From Catenibacterium mitsuoka_A (GTDB lineage: Bacteria > Bacillota_I > Bacilli_A > Erysipelotrichales > Coprobacillaceae): DNA of 30,546 bases. The position numbers and the translations under genes were made by a program. Positions 1-7,306 of the stretch are shown one piece after another (position 1 is the first letter of the stretch; each line of letters opens with the position of its first letter). Under the pieces are notes generated by a model. The model saw only the letters and a list, made by a program, of their open reading frames with translations, was not told the DNA's origin and ran no database searches. The stretch lies in NCBI RefSeq assembly GCF_964259225.1, contig NZ_CAXVKN010000027.1; one strand, 5' to 3'.

Positions 1-72
1 CGTAGCTCAGCTGGATAGAGCACACGCCTTCTAAGCGTGCGGTCATGGGTTCGAATCCCCTCGTGGACGCCA
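1..72 (+). tRNA. tRNA-Arg (anticodon TCT), 5' end cut by window
   Basis: The D-arm, anticodon arm, T-arm and an encoded 3' CCA (70-72) are visible. The anticodon stem is CACGC/GCGTG around the loop CTTCTAA, giving anticodon TCT, which reads AGA arginine codons. The 3' acceptor strand (62-68) would pair with a 5' strand of which only the last two bases (CG) are in the window, so about five bases are missing on the left. AGA is abundant in the neighbouring genes, so this is likely a major arginine tRNA. A strong terminator follows directly, so this is the end of its transcript. Confidence 0.95.
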
Positions 73-82
73 TCTGTAAATT

Positions 83-107
83 ACCTCGGTTAATCCGAGG
101 TTTTTTT
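83..107 (+). terminator. Rho-independent terminator of the tRNA
   Basis: The stem is CCTCGG/CCGAGG (84-89 and 95-100) with a five-base loop, extended by an A-T pair and followed by seven T (101-107). It lies ten bases after the tRNA CCA. Confidence 0.93.
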
Positions 108-129
108 ATATTAAAAAAATATTTAAAAC

Positions 130-143
130 GCCTATAAATAGGC
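130..143. repeat. Short inverted repeat GCCTAT/ATAGGC
   Basis: There is a 6-base perfect inverted repeat with a two-base centre, about 43 bases upstream of the candidate -10 (TATAAT, 186-191) of the zinc-ribbon gene. It could be a regulator site or chance; nothing else marks its role. Confidence 0.3.
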
Positions 144-212
144 ATTATGAGCAAATACTTCAACGCATTATATTTCTAAATCCTTTATAATCATAGATGT
201 AGAAAGGTTTTG

Positions 213-716
213 GTGATAAATATGAATAAAAATAATTACTCTTTATATCGTTTAATGAATATCTATATGAATGATTCTCTTGCAGGAATCCGTTTCTTCT
301 ATAATATTAAATGGCCACAAGGCTTTGCTTGTGAAGAATGTGGTAGTTCTCATTATATTTATGATGAGGAAAATAGATGTTTCATCTGTGCTCATTGTGG
401 ACATAAAGAAGATTTACTGGCACATACTGTTTTATCAGAATGTCTTGATAACCCTAATTCTCTTGTCTTAGGACTTTATCTATGCCTTACAAGCAAGCGT
501 AGAGTGACTCAGAAAGAACTTGCCCAGCTTGTAACTATTCCTACTAAGAGCGCTGCAATACTTATTAAGAATACAGAAATGATTGATGAATGTAATATCC
601 AGGAGGATATTATTAAGAAGATGTTTGAAGTAACTGAAAATCCCTTATTAAAAAATGTATCTTATAGTAATAAGAATGAGTCAAATCGTGCTATAATACC
701 AACGAAAGCAGGGTGA
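213..716 (+). CDS. Orphan IS1595-type zinc-ribbon/HTH protein
   Basis: This protein of about 167 residues resembles the N-terminal part of IS1595/ISXO2-family transposases. It has the WPQGF segment, a zinc ribbon with CEEC and CAHC knuckles (about residues 40-62), then a helical region (TSKRRVTQKELAQL...PTKSAAI) matching the HTH-like segment that precedes the catalytic domain in that family. No DDE nuclease domain follows: the frame ends cleanly, and a different gene starts five bases after its stop. It may be a transposase fragment kept as a DNA-binding protein, or the surviving 5' part of a dead insertion sequence. The start is uncertain: GTG 213 has AGAAAGG at a 5-base spacing, TTG 210 is too close and ATG 222 rather far. 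A -10 (TATAAT, 186-191) lies nearby. The family link is confident; function is not known. Confidence 0.72.
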   Translation: MINMNKNNYSLYRLMNIYMNDSLAGIRFFYNIKWPQGFACEECGSSHYIYDEENRCFICAHCGHKEDLLAHTVLSECLDNPNSLVLGLYLCLTSKRRVTQKELAQLVTIPTKSAAILIKNTEMIDECNIQEDIIKKMFEVTENPLLKNVSYSNKNESNRAIIPTKAG

Positions 717-721
717 TTTAT

Positions 722-979
722 ATGACAGAAACAACAGGTTCAATTATTAATATAGTGAATACTGGTCAGGTGATTACATTAACTGTAAAGTATATGGTTG
801 ATCATCATGTTTATTCATTTAAAGAAGAAGCTGTATTAAAGCCAGCAAGACAATTACTATTATTTAAATCTAAAAGAAAAGTACCTGTGTTAGGTACTTT
901 AAGAGTAGGACAGGAAGTCACTGTCTATTATGATGAAAAGCATCCAAGTACTGCTTATCTTAAAGATAATGCGAGATAG
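722..979 (+). CDS. Small DUF3592-like protein
   Basis: The protein has 85 residues. It looks like one DUF3592-type beta-barrel unit: an N-terminal GSIINI strand, a V-Y-M-V core, and the typical end G-Q-E-V-T-V-Y-Y-D-E-K-H-P with ...AYL. There are no membrane segments, whereas many DUF3592 proteins carry flanking helices, so this is a soluble single-domain form. The start ATG 722 is preceded by GCAGGG with an 8-base spacing, and the SD overlaps the last codons of the zinc-ribbon gene, so the two are probably co-transcribed. An internal TATAAT (692-697) could give extra transcription but has no good -35. The last 20 bases overlap the convergent membrane-protein gene. The domain has no firmly known biochemical role. 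Confidence 0.75.
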   Translation: MTETTGSIINIVNTGQVITLTVKYMVDHHVYSFKEEAVLKPARQLLLFKSKRKVPVLGTLRVGQEVTVYYDEKHPSTAYLKDNAR

Positions 980-1472
980 AATGTTTATAAGTTTCTAGGA
1001 AGATGATAAAGGATAGAAAGCATAGCCATTCAAACAAGCCTGTAATATCTGCAAGAAAGTATAATACAGTCGTTAACATAAGACATAATGATATCAATAG
1101 CTGCAGGAGCTTATAGGCTAAGTAAGTATGAGTTTGATGTAAATCATAGAGAAACATTACAAGAGTAATGACTATGAATACAATTCCAATAAAACCTATA
1201 TAAGTATGACATTCTGAAAAGAAGTCATGACTTGATCTTTTAAAAGGCATAAAAAGACTTATAAGAAGACATAGACCCGATATATGGACAAGTGCTTTAC
1301 GTTTTGTGATTTGGTATAACTGATACCAGTAATAGATTAAAAACACAAAGAAAAAGCACTGCATTGGATAATGATATTGTCGCATGCTCATAACTCCAGA
1401 TAAATTATTATGTATTAAACTGAGTCTTGAAGCAAAATATGCCAGTATTGTAAGAAAAATGATATGTACCAT
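960..1472 (-). CDS. Hypothetical multi-pass membrane protein
   Basis: The protein has about 170 residues, mostly hydrophobic, with roughly five predicted membrane helices and short polar loops (for example KRSSHDFFSECHTY). I do not recognise the family. The frame is open further upstream, but the start is set by a strong AGGAGG (1483-1478 on the minus strand) five bases before ATG 1472. TATAAT (1494-1489) sits just upstream, giving a very short leader. It is divergent from the RNase J2-like gene, and its 3' end overlaps the DUF3592-like gene by 20 bases. No terminator is obvious beyond its stop. The SD, the hydrophobic pattern and the clean frame make it a real gene; function is unknown. Confidence 0.7.
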   Translation of the reverse strand: MVHIIFLTILAYFASRLSLIHNNLSGVMSMRQYHYPMQCFFFVFLIYYWYQLYQITKRKALVHISGLCLLISLFMPFKRSSHDFFSECHTYIGFIGIVFIVITLVMFLYDLHQTHTYLAYKLLQLLISLCLMLTTVLYFLADITGLFEWLCFLSFIIFLETYKHSISHYL

Positions 1473-1488
1473 AAAAACCTCCTGCTTC

Positions 1489-1494
1489 ATTATA
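1489..1494 (-). promoter_or_regulatory. -10 element for the membrane-protein gene
   Basis: TATAAT on the minus strand lies five bases upstream of the AGGAGG of the membrane-protein gene. There is no convincing -35 at 16-18 bases. If used, the transcript would begin at about the SD itself. Confidence 0.4.
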
Positions 1495-1505
1495 ACCGCT
1501 TCTAT

Positions 1506-1534
1506 TTGAGAAGAATAGAAAGATATGCTAAAAT
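1506..1534 (+). promoter_or_regulatory. Sigma-A-type promoter for rnjB
   Basis: The -35 is TTGAGA (1506-1511), the spacer is 17 bases, and the -10 is TAAAAT (1529-1534) with an upstream TATG extension. Expected start is about 1541, giving a leader of about 35 bases before the AAAGGAG SD of the RNase J2-like gene. Confidence 0.75.
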
Positions 1535-1574
1535 ATATTAAATGTGATAGGTTGAACATATTGAAAGGAGTATT

Positions 1575-3272
1575 ATGAAACACAATAATGTTAAAATCAT
1601 GCCTCTAGGTGGACAAGCCGAAGTAGGCAAGAGTATGTACAGTATAGAAGTAAACGGAAAGATTTTCATCATTGATGCAGGTTACCGTTTTCCGGATTTA
1701 GATAAGCTTGGTGTTGATATCATCATTCCAAGTTTTGATTATTTAATTGAAAGAAAGAAGGATATTGTCGCCATCATTATCACCCATGGACATAATGATG
1801 TTATGGCAGCATTACCTTATTTATTAAATGCTATTCAGGGTGTTCCTGTATATGCACCTAATTTAACTGCAGACCTCATTGAAATGATGATTGATCATTA
1901 TCAAAGACATCAGAAAAAGAATCTTCATATGGAACTCATTCGTGTAAAACGTGATGAATCTATTAAGATTGCTGGTATCCCAGTAGAATTCTTCCCTGAA
2001 ACACATTCTATTCCTGGAAGTGTTGGTGTAGCCATCTGGACACCTGATGGATATGTTGTATATGGTGGAGAATTCATTATTGACTTTGGTTCTCCTGAAG
2101 GATTTAGATGTAATATCCAGAAGATGATGGAGATTGGAAAGAAGGGCGTTCTTGCCTTAATGGTTGAATCATCAGGTGCAAGTAATCCTGGTTATACTTC
2201 TCCAAATCATAAGCTTACAAATAAGATTGAATCTATGTTTGAAGATGCATCTGGTAGAATTATTATTTCTTCTTATGCCCAGAACGTCTTTAGAACAAAA
2301 GAAATCGTAGAACTTACTAAGAAATATCATCGTCAGATTGTCTTCTATGGTCGTGATAAGTATGATCAGACAAATAGTATTATTCGCTTAGAAAAGACAA
2401 CACGTGAACCTGTTATTACTGTTCCAAGTAAATATCTAGGTAAGAAAGAAAATGTAGGAATTCCAGCAAAGGATTCTAACTATGTTATTTTATTAAGTGG
2501 TGCGCCTAATACAATCTATAATGATATTTGTGATATTTTAGATGGTGGAGATGAACTATTAAAAATCAGAGAAGGGGATACATTTATTGTTGCTTCTCCA
2601 GTACTTCCAGGTACTGAAAAAATTGCGAATAAAGCACAGAATGATTTATTTAGAACTCCTGCTGATGTCCATATTCTTAAAAATAAAGAACTACCATCAA
2701 TGCATGCTTCTATCGAAGATATCAAAGTATTTATTCAGTTATTTAATCCTAAGTACTATGTTCCAATCAAAGGTGAATATCGTCGTTTTGTAGCTAATGC
2801 ACATATTGCTAATGAAATGGGCATTGATAATGATCATATCGTAATATTAGATAATGGTGAAAAGTGTACTTTTGAAAATGGACAGTTAGATGAAAACCGT
2901 GAAGTCATTGAAATCGAAGATGTCATGATTGATGGTATTGGTGTAGGTGATGTTGGAGAAAAGGTTATTGATGACCGTATCCAGTTATCTAATGATGGAA
3001 TTGTAGTAGTAGGTGTCACTATTGATTCACGTACTAAAGAAATCATTGCCCAGACAGACTGCCAGACACGTGGATTTGTTTATTTAAAAGATTCTGGTTA
3101 TGTCATTAAAGAAATTATTAATATCTGTGAGGGTGTTGTTTCTAAATTAAAGGATGATCCTCAAATGGATGTTCAAGATATACGTAATGAGATGAAAGAA
3201 TTATCTATGCGTTATATTATGAAAGAAACAGGTAAGAAACCTGTATTCATTGGTGTTGTAGTAGAAATATAA
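1575..3272 (+). CDS. rnjB: Ribonuclease J2-like protein, degenerate active site
   Basis: The protein has 565 residues, full length for RNase J: metallo-beta-lactamase core, beta-CASP insert and C-terminal domain. The family fold is clear (LGGQAEVGKSMY, PGYTSPNHKL, KGEYRRFVANAH). Several metal or catalytic positions differ from active RNase J1: HxHxDH reads H71-G-H73-N-D75-V76, so the last His is Val; H144 of the HSIP motif is kept; the Asp of HTGDF is Glu166; and the His of VHGEYR is Lys399. The TGSQGE-like loop is replaced by LSGAPN. This fits the J2 paralogue, which in Bacillus partners J1 and is a weak nuclease. The position before ftsK/spoIIIE matches Bacillus, where rnjB (ymfA) lies just upstream of spoIIIE. 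Likely role: partner or scaffold for RNase J1 in mRNA decay and rRNA processing. ATG 1575 follows GAAAGGAG at four bases. No rnjA is in the window. Confidence 0.88.
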   Translation: MKHNNVKIMPLGGQAEVGKSMYSIEVNGKIFIIDAGYRFPDLDKLGVDIIIPSFDYLIERKKDIVAIIITHGHNDVMAALPYLLNAIQGVPVYAPNLTADLIEMMIDHYQRHQKKNLHMELIRVKRDESIKIAGIPVEFFPETHSIPGSVGVAIWTPDGYVVYGGEFIIDFGSPEGFRCNIQKMMEIGKKGVLALMVESSGASNPGYTSPNHKLTNKIESMFEDASGRIIISSYAQNVFRTKEIVELTKKYHRQIVFYGRDKYDQTNSIIRLEKTTREPVITVPSKYLGKKENVGIPAKDSNYVILLSGAPNTIYNDICDILDGGDELLKIREGDTFIVASPVLPGTEKIANKAQNDLFRTPADVHILKNKELPSMHASIEDIKVFIQLFNPKYYVPIKGEYRRFVANAHIANEMGIDNDHIVILDNGEKCTFENGQLDENREVIEIEDVMIDGIGVGDVGEKVIDDRIQLSNDGIVVVGVTIDSRTKEIIAQTDCQTRGFVYLKDSGYVIKEIINICEGVVSKLKDDPQMDVQDIRNEMKELSMRYIMKETGKKPVFIGVVVEI

Positions 3273-3294
3273 GCAGGATTTATTCCTGCTTTTT
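3271..3294 (+). terminator. Terminator after rnjB
   Basis: The stem is AAGCAGGA/TCCTGCTT with a five-base loop and a short T run (3290-3294). It starts inside the rnjB stop codon. The T run is short, and no clear promoter separates it from ftsK, so some readthrough is likely. Confidence 0.75.
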
Positions 3295-3318
3295 AAAACT
3301 ATGAAAGGAAGTGAAAAC

Positions 3319-5550
3319 ATGGCTGAAAAGAAAACAAAGAAACCTAAAAAAGCACCTGTATCCAAACAGCCAAAAAAACAAGAAGAACCTCAATCTAACA
3401 AGATCAAAGTAAGACTAATCGCCTTATTCTTATTGTTTATATTCTTTATTAGTATATGTCAATTAGGAATAGTAGGGGGATTCTTCCATACACTCATGGT
3501 TTATATTTTTGGTAGTATGATGATTTATCCAATTCTTATTATACTCTCTATTATATCTGCTTATTTTGTTATAAAGGGAGAAGCACCTCAATGGAAAGGA
3601 CCACAAGCTATAGGGCTTGTTATGATGATTATTGGTATCTTACTTATTTGTACGTATGCAAGTAATATGCATTCTACAGGTAGTATGAATAACTATATAA
3701 AACATGATGGTGTAACAAGTGGCGGTTTAATAGGTTCATTATTATATGCACCACTAAGTGCTTTATTTTCTCCTATTGGAACGCTTATTTTTGGTATTAT
3801 TTTACTGCTTGCTGGTCTTGCATTATTCTCTAGTAAGTATATTCATCAATATAGGATCAAGCAGAATGAAAAGGAAGCACAGGATGCAGTAGAAGTATTT
3901 GAAAACAAGAAAGAAACATCTAAAGTGAAGGATTTCTTTGCACCTAAACAAAAAGAAAAGGGATTCTTCCCTGATAAAGTATTTGAAGAGAAAGAACCTT
4001 TAAAGGAACCTGATATAGATCTTACTTTTAATCAAAAGAGTATGCGTTTAGATATTGAAAAAAAGAAACCTAAAAAGATGGAATACAAGGATGGTGTTTA
4101 TCAGCTTCCTTCATTTGATTTATTAAATCCTATTCGTAATACAGGTAATTTATCAGAAGAAGCTAAACATGCTAAAAGTACAGGAAAGATTCTTGAAAAC
4201 ATGTTTGAAGAATTTGGTGTCAATGCGAATGTAGTACATCTCTATATTGGACCTACAGTTACTAAATTTGAAATTAAGCTAGAAGCAGGTACACGAGTTA
4301 ATCGTATCTTGCAGTTACAGGATGATATTCAGCTTGCATTAGCTGCCAAAGAAATTAGAATTGAAGCACCTATTCCAGGTAAACCTTATGTAGGTATTGA
4401 AGTGCCTAATAAAACAGCCGCTATGGTCCCATTTAATGAAGTTTATCAGCTTTCTATGCGTGATCATACATGGGATAACAAGTTAGCTGTTCCGCTAGGT
4501 AAAGATGTATCTGGCAATCTTATTGTCGCAGAACTTAATAAGATGCCTCATTTACTTATTGCAGGGGCGACTGGTTCAGGTAAATCAGTCTGTGTGAACT
4601 CTATTATTACTTCTATTCTTATGAAAGCAACACCAGATGAGGTAAGACTCATTCTTGTGGATCCTAAAAAGGTTGAATTATCTAATTATAATGGCGTACC
4701 TCATTTATTATCTCCTGTTGTCACTGATCCTAAAAAAGCAGCAGGTGTATTACAGCAGGTTGTTGCAGAAATGGAAAGACGTTATGAAGTTTTTGCTGAT
4801 AATGGACAGCGTAATATGGAATCCTATAATATTTATGCAAGAACATTCAATGAAAAGGCTAATGATGAAGATAAAAAAGAAATCATGCCTTATCATGTTG
4901 TTATCTTAGATGAAGTTGCTGATTTAATGATGGTCGCTTCTAAAACAGTAGAAGATTGTATTATGCGTATTTCACAGATGGCTCGTGCTGCAGGTATTCA
5001 TCTTATTGTCGCAACACAACGACCATCTACTGATATTATTACAGGTGTTATCAAAGCTAATATTCCATCACGTATTGCCTTTGCAGTGTCTTCAAGTGTT
5101 GACTCACGTACAATATTAGATGCAACAGGGGCTGAAAAACTACTCGGAAAAGGGGATATGCTCTTTAGTCCAATGGGTTCTAGCTCACCAGTACGTGTAC
5201 AGGGTGCATTTGTGGCAGATGAAGAAGTAAGTCGTGTTGTAGAATTTGTTTCTAAACAGATGGATGCAAACTATGATGATAATTATGTCAATGCGAAAGA
5301 AGTGTCCAATGGTGGTTCTTCAGTCAATGATTCTTTAGATGATACAGAAGAAGAATATGAAGAATGCCGTGAATTTGTCGTTAAAGAACAACGTGCAAGT
5401 ACTTCTTTATTACAAAGAAGATTCAGAATTGGCTACAATAAAGCAGCTCGTATCATGGATCAATTAGAACAAAATGGTGTTATTGGCCCACAGATAGGTT
5501 CTAAACCAAGGGAAGTTTATATTCGAGGTTATAGCGAAGAAGATATTTAA
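3319..5550 (+). CDS. ftsK: DNA translocase FtsK/SpoIIIE
   Basis: The protein has 743 residues from ATG 3319, which has AAAGGA nine bases upstream; the in-frame ATG 3301 lies before this SD and is unlikely. It has a Lys-rich N-terminus, four membrane helices between about residues 25 and 175, a charged linker, then the hexameric motor with Walker A AGATGSGKS (about 415-423) and Walker B VVILDEVADL (about 527-536). It ends in the winged-helix gamma domain (RASTSLLQRRFRIGYNKAAR...) that in relatives reads KOPS/SRS DNA sequences. It anchors at the septum and pumps chromosome DNA so that dimers are resolved and termini segregated. FtsK and SpoIIIE/SftA are not separable from sequence alone; four membrane passes argue for the membrane-bound type. 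A terminator begins within its last codons. Confidence 0.95.
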   Translation: MAEKKTKKPKKAPVSKQPKKQEEPQSNKIKVRLIALFLLFIFFISICQLGIVGGFFHTLMVYIFGSMMIYPILIILSIISAYFVIKGEAPQWKGPQAIGLVMMIIGILLICTYASNMHSTGSMNNYIKHDGVTSGGLIGSLLYAPLSALFSPIGTLIFGIILLLAGLALFSSKYIHQYRIKQNEKEAQDAVEVFENKKETSKVKDFFAPKQKEKGFFPDKVFEEKEPLKEPDIDLTFNQKSMRLDIEKKKPKKMEYKDGVYQLPSFDLLNPIRNTGNLSEEAKHAKSTGKILENMFEEFGVNANVVHLYIGPTVTKFEIKLEAGTRVNRILQLQDDIQLALAAKEIRIEAPIPGKPYVGIEVPNKTAAMVPFNEVYQLSMRDHTWDNKLAVPLGKDVSGNLIVAELNKMPHLLIAGATGSGKSVCVNSIITSILMKATPDEVRLILVDPKKVELSNYNGVPHLLSPVVTDPKKAAGVLQQVVAEMERRYEVFADNGQRNMESYNIYARTFNEKANDEDKKEIMPYHVVILDEVADLMMVASKTVEDCIMRISQMARAAGIHLIVATQRPSTDIITGVIKANIPSRIAFAVSSSVDSRTILDATGAEKLLGKGDMLFSPMGSSSPVRVQGAFVADEEVSRVVEFVSKQMDANYDDNYVNAKEVSNGGSSVNDSLDDTEEEYEECREFVVKEQRASTSLLQRRFRIGYNKAARIMDQLEQNGVIGPQIGSKPREVYIRGYSEEDI

Positions 5551-5566
5551 GATATCTTCTTTTTTT
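5539..5566 (+). terminator. Terminator overlapping the ftsK stop
   Basis: The stem is GAAGATAT/ATATCTTC with loop TTAAG, followed by seven T (5560-5566). The stop codon TAA (5548-5550) is in the loop. Confidence 0.9.
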
Positions 5567-5594
5567 GATTAATTAAGCGTTAACACTTTATAAA
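5565..5594 (+). promoter_or_regulatory. Candidate promoter for the BMP lipoprotein gene
   Basis: TTGATT (5565-5570), an 18-base spacer and TATAAA (5589-5594). The -35 overlaps the T run of the ftsK terminator. The -10 lies in the left arm of a long inverted repeat, so the promoter may be regulated. Confidence 0.5.
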
Positions 5595-5612
5595 GTAGCA
5601 ATAAAGTGTTAA
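5580..5612. promoter_or_regulatory. 12-base inverted repeat over the BMP promoter
   Basis: TTAACACTTTAT (5580-5591) and ATAAAGTGTTAA (5601-5612) are perfect inverted arms around a 9-base centre. The repeat spans the predicted -10 and start site of the lipoprotein gene. No T run follows, so it is not a terminator. An operator for a dimeric repressor, or a stable 5' hairpin in the mRNA, are the two readings. Confidence 0.55.
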
Positions 5613-5646
5613 GATTAATGTATATCAAAAGGAGGAATTGAATAAT

Positions 5647-6744
5647 ATGAAAAAGCTTATGGCATCTGCTGTAGTACTTTCAATGGTACTCGTTGGCTGC
5701 GGTTCTAGTTCTAAAAAGAACACAAAAAAACCAGAAATCGCTTTGATTACTGACTCAGGAGGAATTAACGATAAGTCGTTCAACCAGTCAGCATGGGAAG
5801 CAGTAAAAGAGTATGGAACTAAAAATGATAAGGGTTATAAGTATTATAAACCTGCTTCATTTGATACTGCTGGTTATAAGGATCAGATCAAGAACGCTGT
5901 TGACAATGGTGCAAAAGTCGTTGTTTTACCAGGTTTCAAATTTGCTGCTGCATTAGGTACAATCCAGAATCAAGAAAAATACAAGGATGTTAAGTTCGTT
6001 GCGATCGACTTCACACCTACTGATGAAAAAGATAACGCTGTAGATGTTGCAGATAATGTTTACTGCGCAACTTATAAAGAACAGCAGCCAGGTTATTTAG
6101 CTGGTTATGCTGCTGTAAAAGAAGGCTACACAAAGATTGGCTTCATGGGTGGTATGGCACTTCCTGCAGTAATTAACTATGGTTATGGTTATTTACAGGG
6201 TGCTAACGACGCTGCAAAAGAATTAAATATTAAAGTTTCTGCAAAATATACTTACACAGGTACATTCAATGAATCACCAGAAATTAAGACTAAAGCTACT
6301 GGATGGTACAATGGTGGTACTGATGTAATCTTTGCTTGTGGTGGACAGATTTGTAACTCTACCTTCGCTGCTGCAGAAGATACAAACAAAAAGTCTATCG
6401 GTGTAGATAGTGACCAGAAAGATGATTCTAAAACAGTTATTACTTCAGCTATGAAGGGTGTTAAACAGACTGTATTAGATGAAATCACAAATGCTTTCAA
6501 TAACAAGTTTGAAGGTGGTGCTCATGTATTAGGTGCAGAAGGCGACTACATTGGTCTTTCAACTGATTTCTCAAGATTAAAGAAATTCACAAAGAAAGAT
6601 TACGAAAAAGTATTCAAAGATGTTAAAGATGGCAAAGTAAAAATTATTACTTACTCAGATGTTGATGAAAATGCGAAGGGTGATCCTAATACAAAAGTAT
6701 TAAAGGATGCTTTAACTAACGTAACAGTATCATATGAAAATTAA
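5647..6744 (+). CDS. BMP-family ABC transporter substrate-binding lipoprotein
   Basis: The protein has 365 residues with a lipoprotein signal: MKKLM, a hydrophobic stretch and lipobox LVGC, with the lipid-modified Cys at residue 18. A Ser/Lys-rich tether follows, then a two-lobed periplasmic-binding fold starting PEIALITDSGGINDKSFNQ, the hallmark of the BMP/TmpC/PnrA family. Further family segments are GFMGGMALP and IGVDSDQ. Characterised members bind purine nucleosides, so nucleoside uptake is the likely role, with the ATPase and permeases further downstream. In Listeria the homologue TcsA sits in a similar order after spoIIIE. ATG 5647 is chosen: AAAGGAGG (5628-5635) is 11 bases upstream, while TTG 5638 would be too close. 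Its own terminator lets the binding protein be made in excess. The ligand is not proven. Confidence 0.93.
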   Translation: MKKLMASAVVLSMVLVGCGSSSKKNTKKPEIALITDSGGINDKSFNQSAWEAVKEYGTKNDKGYKYYKPASFDTAGYKDQIKNAVDNGAKVVVLPGFKFAAALGTIQNQEKYKDVKFVAIDFTPTDEKDNAVDVADNVYCATYKEQQPGYLAGYAAVKEGYTKIGFMGGMALPAVINYGYGYLQGANDAAKELNIKVSAKYTYTGTFNESPEIKTKATGWYNGGTDVIFACGGQICNSTFAAAEDTNKKSIGVDSDQKDDSKTVITSAMKGVKQTVLDEITNAFNNKFEGGAHVLGAEGDYIGLSTDFSRLKKFTKKDYEKVFKDVKDGKVKIITYSDVDENAKGDPNTKVLKDALTNVTVSYEN

Positions 6745-6755
6745 ATAAAACCTAT

Positions 6756-6783
6756 AAAAGTGGCTTAAATAGCCACTTTTTTT
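6756..6783 (+). terminator. Terminator after the BMP lipoprotein gene
   Basis: The stem is AAAAGTGGCT/AGCCACTTTT with loop TAAAT and a run of seven T (6777-6783). Confidence 0.93.
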
Positions 6784-6864
6784 GATTGAGAAAGATAACA
6801 GATAGGCAACAAAGATAGATTCCTCATATTATAAGAGATCAATTTTTTAGCAAACACCATAAAA

Positions 6865-6902
6865 AAATAAGGACCAAAGCTTATATGCTCTGGTCCTTAT
6901 TT
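6865..6902 (-). terminator. Strong hairpin, best read as a minus-strand terminator
   Basis: AAATAAGGACCA and TGGTCCTTATTT form a 12-base perfect stem around a 14-base loop that has a small AGC/GCT stem of its own. Read on the minus strand it ends in a run of T (complement of the A run 6861-6867), as a terminator should. On the plus strand the tail is interrupted (TTTGCTTTTTC). The stop of a decayed minus-strand frame lies in the loop (6881-6883), supporting a role as the end of a former minus-strand gene. Confidence 0.7.
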
Positions 6903-7237
6903 GCTTTTTCAATAACCGCTTCTATAGCTTCTCTAAAAACAGCTGATGGTTTAATTTTAGTTTTTACACGCTTCTCTAAACTCTGTAACAAACTTAGTCT
7001 TGTAACTTACACCAACTGCTTTCATATTGCTTTTTAATCAAATTTTCCCATATTGATTCATTTAAAAAAACTAATTTTAAAACAATAAGGGATATAATCT
7101 GAACGATTGTGGTAGTGTCTTTTAATACCCTGTTGATTTTTTATATAAGTCATACCTTCTCTCACTAAATCCTATCAGATTAATATTTTACACATATCAA
7201 CATTAATATCATTCCAAGCTCTTATCAAATCTCTCAT
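6881..7237 (-). pseudogene. Decayed minus-strand gene inside the transporter locus
   Basis: This fills most of the 572-base gap between the lipoprotein and ATPase genes. No intact gene is present on either strand. On the minus strand, protein-like pieces occur in different frames. One begins MRDLIRAWNDINVDMCK (7237-7175 with stop). The other is a 41-codon piece containing SLEKRVKTKIKPSAVF and ending KANKDQSI at 7006-6881, followed by a terminator. Between them every frame is broken by stops and shifts. I read this as a frameshifted remnant of an unrecognised gene, perhaps of mobile origin, but I cannot assign a family. The alternative is plain spacer with chance open stretches. The rest of the gap (6784-6860 and 7238-7300) shows nothing I can name. 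Confidence 0.35.
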
Positions 7238-7300
7238 TTTGTATATGTTTCTTTATATTCAAAAATACATTTAGTTATTTTTAAAGTAAGTAATTTATAG

Positions 7301-7306
7301 TATAAT
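7301..7306 (+). promoter_or_regulatory. -10 element for the ATPase-permease operon
   Basis: TATAAT lies six bases upstream of the SD (AGAGGTGAG) of the ATPase gene. The -35 region at 17 bases is only T-rich (TTTTTA), so the promoter may need help or be weak. The leader would be about 14 bases. Confidence 0.5.

Noticed and set aside
1473..1583. Longer N-terminus of the minus-strand membrane protein
   Set aside because: The AGGAGG lies within this extension five bases before ATG 1472, and the extension covers the opposing rnjB promoter and start.
5580..5612. Second terminator after ftsK
   Set aside because: The inverted repeat has no T run on either side, and a clear terminator already lies at 5539-5566.
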